Assembly: GCA_025454775.1 (NCBI GenBank)
Contig: JALONU010000006.1
Location: 1 to 37,757 of the forward strand
Reading direction: 5' to 3'
DNA length: 37,757 bases
Source of the DNA: Bacteroidales bacterium
GTDB taxonomy: Bacteria; Bacteroidota; Bacteroidia; Bacteroidales; VadinHA17
The notes under the pieces are model-generated. The model saw only the letters and a list, made by a program, of their open reading frames with translations, searched no databases and had not been told where the DNA came from. The translations under genes were made by a program, and so were the position numbers. Position 1 is the stretch's first letter, and every line of letters begins with the position of its first letter. Positions 32,097 through 37,757 of the stretch are shown in pieces.

Positions 32097-32966
32097 ATGG
32101 GCTCTCACAACAAGAAAAAGAAAAAGAAAGAAACCGTTACCAGGTTCAGCAAGGAAGAACTTTATCACGATGTAAAACAGGAAAAGAAGGACACTCTCGA
32201 CCGCAAGGAGTATGAAAAACAGCTCCTGAAGCTTGAAATTGAGCTGGTCAAGCTCCAGGAATGGGTTAAAGCTCAGAAAATGAAGGTAGTGGTTATCTTC
32301 GAAGGACGCGATGCTGCGGGCAAGGGAGGTGCAATTAAAACTATCGCCGGCTGCCTGAACCCAAGGATCTGCAGGATCGTTGCCCTGGGGATCCCGACGG
32401 AAAGGGAAAAGACACAGTGGTATTTCCAGAGATACGTTACGCATCTCCCGGCTGCCGGGGAGATTGTTCTCTTCGACAGGAGCTGGTACAACAGGGCAGG
32501 GGTCGAGAAAGTGATGGGATACTGCACCAACGAGGAGTACGAAGAGTTCCTGAGGTCGTGCCCGGAGTTTGAGAAGATGCTGATTCGGTCAGGGATAACC
32601 CTCATTAAATACTGGTTCTCGGTAAGCGATCATGAACAGGAAAAGAGGTTCCAGGACCGGATAGAAGACCCTACAAAGAGATGGAAGATAAGCCCGATGG
32701 ACGTAGAATCACGCGATAAGTGGGTAGAATATTCAATGGCTAAGGATAAAATGTTCTCCTACACCGACACAAAGCAGTCGCCGTGGTATGTAGTGCGCGC
32801 CGACGACAAGCGAAGAGCCCGTCTTAACGCAATATCCCACTTCCTGTCGCTGATACCCTACAAAGACCTGACACCCAAACCCTTCAAACTCCCGCCCCTG
32901 AAGCACGACGTTGCATACGTCAGGCCTCCGGTCACGGACCAGACCTTCGTACCGGAAAAATACTGA
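32097..32966 (+). CDS. ppk2: Polyphosphate kinase 2 family protein
   Basis: FEGRDAAGKGGAIK, FDRSWYNRAGVEKVMG motifs. Confidence 0.95.
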   Translation: MGSHNKKKKKKETVTRFSKEELYHDVKQEKKDTLDRKEYEKQLLKLEIELVKLQEWVKAQKMKVVVIFEGRDAAGKGGAIKTIAGCLNPRICRIVALGIPTEREKTQWYFQRYVTHLPAAGEIVLFDRSWYNRAGVEKVMGYCTNEEYEEFLRSCPEFEKMLIRSGITLIKYWFSVSDHEQEKRFQDRIEDPTKRWKISPMDVESRDKWVEYSMAKDKMFSYTDTKQSPWYVVRADDKRRARLNAISHFLSLIPYKDLTPKPFKLPPLKHDVAYVRPPVTDQTFVPEKY

Positions 32967-32970
32967 ATAG

Positions 32971-33043
32971 TCGTGCACGATCCCGCAGAGCGGGACTTCG
33001 TTGCTGCGCACCTCAGCCTGCACGACCTGCATGACCTGCACGA
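32971..33043. repeat. Palindrome cluster plus 9-bp tandem repeat
   Basis: TCGTGCACGA, TCCCGC-AGA-GCGGGA, then CCTGCACGA CCTGCATGA CCTGCACGA (33017-33043). Confidence 0.8.
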
Positions 33044-33086
33044 CTTAATAAAATCTTTCTTACTTTTACCGCTTATCATTTAAGAG

Positions 33087-34401
33087 ATGGCCTCAAAACC
33101 TGCCATACCAAAAGGAACCCGAGATTTCTCTCCTTCAGAGATGCAGAAGCGCGAATATATTTTCGACACCATACGGAAATTCTTCCGCCTTTATGGTTAT
33201 CAGCCGATAGAAACCCCTGCAATGGAAAACCTTTCCACATTGCTTGGGAAGTATGGGGAAGAAGGAGACAAGCTTATTTTCCGGATACTGAACTCCGGTG
33301 ATTACCTGTCTGGCATTGATGAAGCACTGCTTAATGCCGGGGATTCTCAGAAACTATCTTCCAGGATAAGCGAAAAAGGATTAAGGTACGACCTTACAGT
33401 CCCCTTTGCCAGGTACGTCGTGCAGCATCGTGATGAAATAAACTTTCCGTTCAAAAGATACCAGATCCAGCCTGTCTGGCGTGCCGACAGGCCGCAGAAA
33501 GGAAGGTACAGGGAATTCTTCCAGTGCGATGCAGACGTCATCGGCAGCAATTCACTGGATCAGCATCAGGATAAATAACAGGAAGGTCCTGGCTGGTATC
33601 GCTGAATACCTTGGAGAAGGCTCCAGGATAACAGATATTACCGTGGCCGTTGATAAGCTCGAAAAAATTGGAATTGAAGGAGTAAATGAAGAACTCAGGA
33701 CGAAGGGTGTTTCTGATGAAGCTGTAAGAAAGCTCCTTCCCGTCCTTGAACTGAAAGGCACTGCCTCCGCGAAACTAAGCCGCCTGGAAGAGCTCTTTTC
33801 AGGATCAGAAGCCGGAAAGAAAGGTGTTGAAGAGCTGAAGACTCTTATTTCCTATATTGAAACTGGACCCCTTTCGTGTGTTGCTGAACTGGACCTTACG
33901 CTTGCCAGAGGGCTTAACTACTACACAGGGGCCATCATAGAGGTAAAGGCAGCCGACGTGGCCATTGGGAGCATCTGCGGCGGTGGACGCTACGATGACC
34001 TGACAGGAATATTCGGATTGCCCGGGGTATCAGGTGTCGGGGTTTCATTCGGAGCCGACAGGATTTACGATGTCATGGAACAGCTCGGTCTTTTCGGTGA
34101 GATATCAGTATGCCCCGCTGAGATTATGATAGTTAATTTTGGCGATCCGGGGCTGGGATTTGCTATCGGTATCCTCGACCTGCTGAGGAAAAAGGGTGTC
34201 AGGGCTGAGCTTTATCCTGATCCTGTAAAGCTGAAAAAGCAGATGTCATATGCCGATACCATGAAGATACCTTATATTATAATTGCAGGAGAGGAGGAGA
34301 TGGGCAAAGGTGAGCTCACTCTTAAATCGATGTCCACCGGTGAACAGAGGAGGATCAGGGCTGAGGAACTGGAGTCACTTCTCCCTTTGGCCGGGATTTA
34401 G
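33087..34401 (+). pseudogene. hisS: Histidyl-tRNA synthetase interrupted by internal deletion/frameshift (ORFs 33087-33578 and 33481-34401)
   Basis: N part through [19 protein letters not shown] then DQHQDK*; homology resumes in the +1 frame at [19 protein letters not shown]. Confidence 0.85.
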
Positions 34402-34842
34402 CCTTTCCTCCCGTCTTTCCTGAAGCTGGTTAAGCAGCACTATTTTATACTGGTTCTCAGCCTGGTAAAACCTCAGGACCTTTCTTGGCGGAAGAACATG
34501 CTTGATCTGCTGGTGAAATTTAACTGATAATTCGGTTTCCAGCACGTTAAGCTCGATGAACTTGTCGCCCATTACAGTAAGTTCCTGGTCGCTCAGTGTT
34601 TCAACTTCCTGATTCAGCCTGCGGGTTATCTGGATTCTTTCAGCCTGGATCTTTGCTTTCTTCTCCTGTAGATCATTGTACAAAGGCCAGAATTTCTCAG
34701 CTTCAGAAGGCGTGAGCTTCAGCCTCTGTGTAAAAAAGGCTATCCTGTACGATTCCATCCTCTCCCTGGCCTGCCCCTGGGCTAAAATTGACGGTGCTGC
34801 AAGTGTTAACAGCAGCGCCATAGTAATAAATCCTCTTTTCAT
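34375..34842 (-). CDS. Spy/CpxP-like periplasmic protein
   Basis: Signal peptide MKRGFITMALLLTLAAPSILAQ; RLKLTPSEAEKFWPLYNDL. Confidence 0.65.
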   Translation of the reverse strand: MKRGFITMALLLTLAAPSILAQGQARERMESYRIAFFTQRLKLTPSEAEKFWPLYNDLQEKKAKIQAERIQITRRLNQEVETLSDQELTVMGDKFIELNVLETELSVKFHQQIKHVLPPRKVLRFYQAENQYKIVLLNQLQERREERLNPGQREK

Positions 34843-34852
34843 GATAATGTAT

Positions 34853-35275
34853 TTAGAGTATTTCATAAATATCGCTGAGATCAATATTTTCAAGAATAAG
34901 GTAATCTATGATTTCGTCGCTGGTCAGATCCGGAACCTTCTCAAAGGAGGCAACAGGAGCTACTCCTTCTTCAAGTGTCAAAATATCAATGTCATCAAGA
35001 TAATTTTCGGTGAATTCCTGGAGGCTTATTTCAGGGAACCCGGGAAGTTTTTTGTCAGGGATAAAAATCTTTAAAGCTCCGAAACCGATCATTGCCAGGA
35101 TGGCAACTGATGCAGCTATGGCAAGTAAAGGCCTGATTTTCCGGTATTTACCCTTATTTGCCGGCGGCCTTTCTTCTTTCATTGCTGCAGAGATGATCCT
35201 GTCATTCAGCTTCCCGAAGTAGTCGTCGGGTACTTTGAACGCATCTTTACCTGATATTTCCTTTAAATCCTTCAT
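34853..35275 (-). CDS. Single-pass membrane protein, candidate anti-sigma factor
   Basis: One TM (IRPLLAIAASVAILAMIGFGALKIF), acidic C terminus, directly downstream of ECF sigma gene. Confidence 0.6.
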   Translation of the reverse strand: MKDLKEISGKDAFKVPDDYFGKLNDRIISAAMKEERPPANKGKYRKIRPLLAIAASVAILAMIGFGALKIFIPDKKLPGFPEISLQEFTENYLDDIDILTLEEGVAPVASFEKVPDLTSDEIIDYLILENIDLSDIYEIL

Positions 35276-35307
35276 CTTCACTATAGATGTAACAAGTTAA
35301 TGAAAGT

Positions 35308-35916
35308 TTAACCTTCTCCGAGCATTTCTTCTATTTTCCTTACAGCATGGTGGTACGATGCCTTGAGGGCACCCTCAGAGGTCTTCAGCACCCTGCTCAT
35401 CTCTTCGTAGGGCATCTCCTCGTAGTACCTCAGGTTGAAGACGATCCGCTGCTTTTCAGGCAGCTTCAGTATGGCGTTCTGAAGCTTCACCTGGGCTTCA
35501 TCACCGTCGAACCATGTGCTGCCCTCGGCAGAATTAGCCAGGATGCTCCCTATATCCTCAAATGATACCGCCCTGTCCCTTTTTCTTTTATTTATGATTG
35601 TAAGGGCTTCGTTTGTTGCTATTGAATAAAGCCAGGTGTAAAGTGAGCTCTCGCTCCTGAATTCACTCAGCTTTCTCCATGCGTTTATGAAAGTGTTCTG
35701 CAGGGCATCGTCGGCATCCTCATGGAGTATTACCAGCCTCCTGATGTGCCAGTAAAGCTTTTTGCTGTATGCTTCTACCAGCATCCTGAAGCCCCTTTCC
35801 ACGTCGCTCCTGAAGAGCCCGATAATATCCTTTTCCTGATCAGTCAAACCGGTTTCAATAACCTCCCATTCTTGGATGTAAGATAAGGGAAAAGGTTTAA
35901 TCCGCGTATATGACAA
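35308..35916 (-). CDS. ECF RNA polymerase sigma factor (start codon uncertain)
   Basis: Sigma-70 region 2 (DADDALQNTFINAWRKL) and region 4 (LPEKQRIVFNLRYYEEMPYEEMSRVL). Confidence 0.93.
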   Translation of the reverse strand: MSYTRIKPFPLSYIQEWEVIETGLTDQEKDIIGLFRSDVERGFRMLVEAYSKKLYWHIRRLVILHEDADDALQNTFINAWRKLSEFRSESSLYTWLYSIATNEALTIINKRKRDRAVSFEDIGSILANSAEGSTWFDGDEAQVKLQNAILKLPEKQRIVFNLRYYEEMPYEEMSRVLKTSEGALKASYHHAVRKIEEMLGEG

Positions 35917-35925
35917 ACTAATACT

Positions 35926-35933
35926 TAAATTTG
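35926..35933 (+). promoter_or_regulatory. Candidate -7 element for ychF
   Basis: TAAATTTG matches TAnnTTTG, 26 bp before the ATG. Confidence 0.4.
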
Positions 35934-35958
35934 CAGCTGTTACCTAATCTGATGTCTG

Positions 35959-37056
35959 ATGGCTCTTCAATGCGGCATAATAGGAATTACGAATGTGGGT
36001 AAAACCACGATTTTCAATTGCATCTCCAGCACAAAGGCTGAGACCAACGCTTTTGCCTTCAGTGCGACAAAATCCAATATGGGTTTGGTGAAGGTTCCTG
36101 ATAACAGATTGTATGAACTTGAAAAACATCAGGTTACAGAAAAAATTGTTCATACCACCGTGGAGATTGTGGATATCCCGGGCATGGCCAGGGGGGCAGG
36201 CAAGGGTGAAGGTGCCGGAAACAGGTTCCTCGGCGATATCCGGAACACCGATGCGCTTATTCATGTTCTCCGCTGTTTCGACAACGATGCCCTTCCCCAT
36301 ATCGACGGTTCGGTTGATCCCGTCAGGGATATTCAGAATATCGACCTGGAGCTCCAGGTTAAGGACCTTGAATCGGTGGAGAAAAAGATTGAAAGACTGC
36401 AGAAAGCTTCAAAGGCAGGCGATAAGGATGCCGTGCATGGCCTGGCCGTCCTGAAGCGTTTCCATGAACATATAGAAGGATTCAGCAATGCCCGTACCCT
36501 GGAGGTTAAAGAGGAGGAAAGGAAATACATCGACGATCTTTTCCTTCTTACCATGAAGCCTGTTCTGTATGTCTGCAATGTCGACGGAAAGTCAGCGATC
36601 ACCGGAAATGCTTATGTCGAAAAGGTGAAGGAATTCCTGAAGGATGGAAATGCCGAGATACTTGTGATTGCCGGGGCAGTTGAAGCTGAAATAGCCGAGC
36701 TGGAAAATCCCGACGACAGGCTGGCGTTCCTGAAAGATGCAGGGCTTGATGAGCCGGGTGTCGATAAGCTTGTGAGAGCTGCTTACAGGCTGCTGAACCT
36801 TCAGACCTTCTTCACAGTGGGTCCGAAGGAGATCAGGGCCTGGACGATAAAAATGGGAATGACAGCACCCCAGGCTGCAGGAGTTATTCACAGCGATCTT
36901 GAAAGGGGATTTATCAGGGCGGAAGTAATGAAATACGACGATTTTATCACCCTTGGCTCGGAACATGCCTGCAGGGAAGCTGGCAGGCTTTTAATAGAGG
37001 GCAAAAACTATGTGGTTTGCGACGGTGATATACTGCATATCCGATTCAATGTATAA
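35959..37056 (+). CDS. ychF: Obg-family ATPase YchF
   Basis: CGIIGITNVGKTTIFN; TGS-type C-terminal region. Confidence 0.97.
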   Translation: MALQCGIIGITNVGKTTIFNCISSTKAETNAFAFSATKSNMGLVKVPDNRLYELEKHQVTEKIVHTTVEIVDIPGMARGAGKGEGAGNRFLGDIRNTDALIHVLRCFDNDALPHIDGSVDPVRDIQNIDLELQVKDLESVEKKIERLQKASKAGDKDAVHGLAVLKRFHEHIEGFSNARTLEVKEEERKYIDDLFLLTMKPVLYVCNVDGKSAITGNAYVEKVKEFLKDGNAEILVIAGAVEAEIAELENPDDRLAFLKDAGLDEPGVDKLVRAAYRLLNLQTFFTVGPKEIRAWTIKMGMTAPQAAGVIHSDLERGFIRAEVMKYDDFITLGSEHACREAGRLLIEGKNYVVCDGDILHIRFNV

Positions 37057-37757
37057 TGTTCAGGCAACGGGCAGCTATATTGTTTCTTGCAGTCCTCCTG
37101 CCGTGTTGGTCCTCGGCCCAGGATCCCGCCAGGGATGATCTCCTCAGGCATATCACCGGAACGAGGGGTCAGGCTACCGTAACTATTCCCTTACCTGCTT
37201 ACGGGGAATTGAACCTGTTATCCAGGACTGTCTCGGTTGCATCCGTAAAGGGAAAGAAAGCTGAGATAGTTATATCACCTCGTACCATTGAATGGTTCAT
37301 TTCGGGGAAATATGACTATTCCATCAGCGAAAATGATGAAGAGCTTAAAGGGCTTGTCAGTTCAAAGAACCTGAACGAAGCCATGGAGTGGAATACATAT
37401 CCGTCATACCAGCAGTATGACTCTGTATTGAAGAGCTTTGCATCCCTCTATCCGTCACTTTGCATCCTCGATACCATCGGTACGACAAACTACTCGAAAC
37501 AGGTGCTTGTTCTCAAAATCTCTGACAACCCTCTTGCCGATGAACCCGAGCCGGAAGTCTTTTATACCTCATCTATGCACGGCGACGAGACAGGAGGATT
37601 CATCCTCATGCTCAGGCTGGCAGATACCCTGCTGAAGAGTTACGGAACCTCATCCAGGATCAGGAACCTGGTCGATAACCTTGAAATATGGATCAATCCG
37701 CTGGCAAATCCAGACGGAACATACAGGACAGGTAACCTTATATCGTCACCGACACGT
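37056..37757 (+). CDS. M14-family zinc carboxypeptidase-like secreted protein, 3'-truncated by window edge
   Basis: Manual translation MFRQRAAILFLAVLLPCWSSAQDP...; SSMHGDETGGF and INPLANPDGTY. Confidence 0.85.
   Translation, partial: MFRQRAAILFLAVLLPCWSSAQDPARDDLLRHITGTRGQATVTIPLPAYGELNLLSRTVSVASVKGKKAEIVISPRTIEWFISGKYDYSISENDEELKGLVSSKNLNEAMEWNTYPSYQQYDSVLKSFASLYPSLCILDTIGTTNYSKQVLVLKISDNPLADEPEPEVFYTSSMHGDETGGFILMLRLADTLLKSYGTSSRIRNLVDNLEIWINPLANPDGTYRTGNLISSPTR

Noticed and set aside
32043-32444. 133-aa minus-strand ORF over ppk2
   Set aside because: Antisense to ppk2 and covering a terminator; spurious

Overview
Window from a Bacteroidota (probably Bacteroidales) chromosome. Assignment is inferred from gene content, protein motifs and TAnnTTTG promoter elements; no database search was possible. 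Left to right: the 3' part of an RND efflux transporter with a small PII-like companion gene; a divergent EF-G paralog (EF-G2 type) that lacks the catalytic switch-II His; the str/S10/spc/alpha ribosomal superoperon (rpsL to rplQ, including two small genes missed by the ORF track, rpmD and rpmJ); eno; a ~1.1 kb non-coding interval; a UbiD decarboxylase; a SpoIIE-type phosphatase convergent with a degenerate histidine kinase-receiver protein; a secreted hypothetical pair; a DUF4870 protein; PPK2; a disrupted hisS; an ECF sigma/anti-sigma/Spy-like operon; ychF; and a partial M14 carboxypeptidase. The strongest candidate for something undescribed is a ~510-nt structured RNA between eno and ubiD (about 24867-25380, + strand). 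It has a consensus promoter match, three cUUCGg tetraloop hairpins, a long-range closing helix, five exact CCGGAAA motifs, a terminal hairpin with a U-rich tail, and a perfect 22-bp palindrome upstream. Other notable signals: a 12-unit heptanucleotide array ending exactly at the ubiD ATG, a ~59-nt deletion/frameshift in hisS, the EF-G2 active-site changes, and a 64-bp palindrome inserted between rpsK and rpsD.
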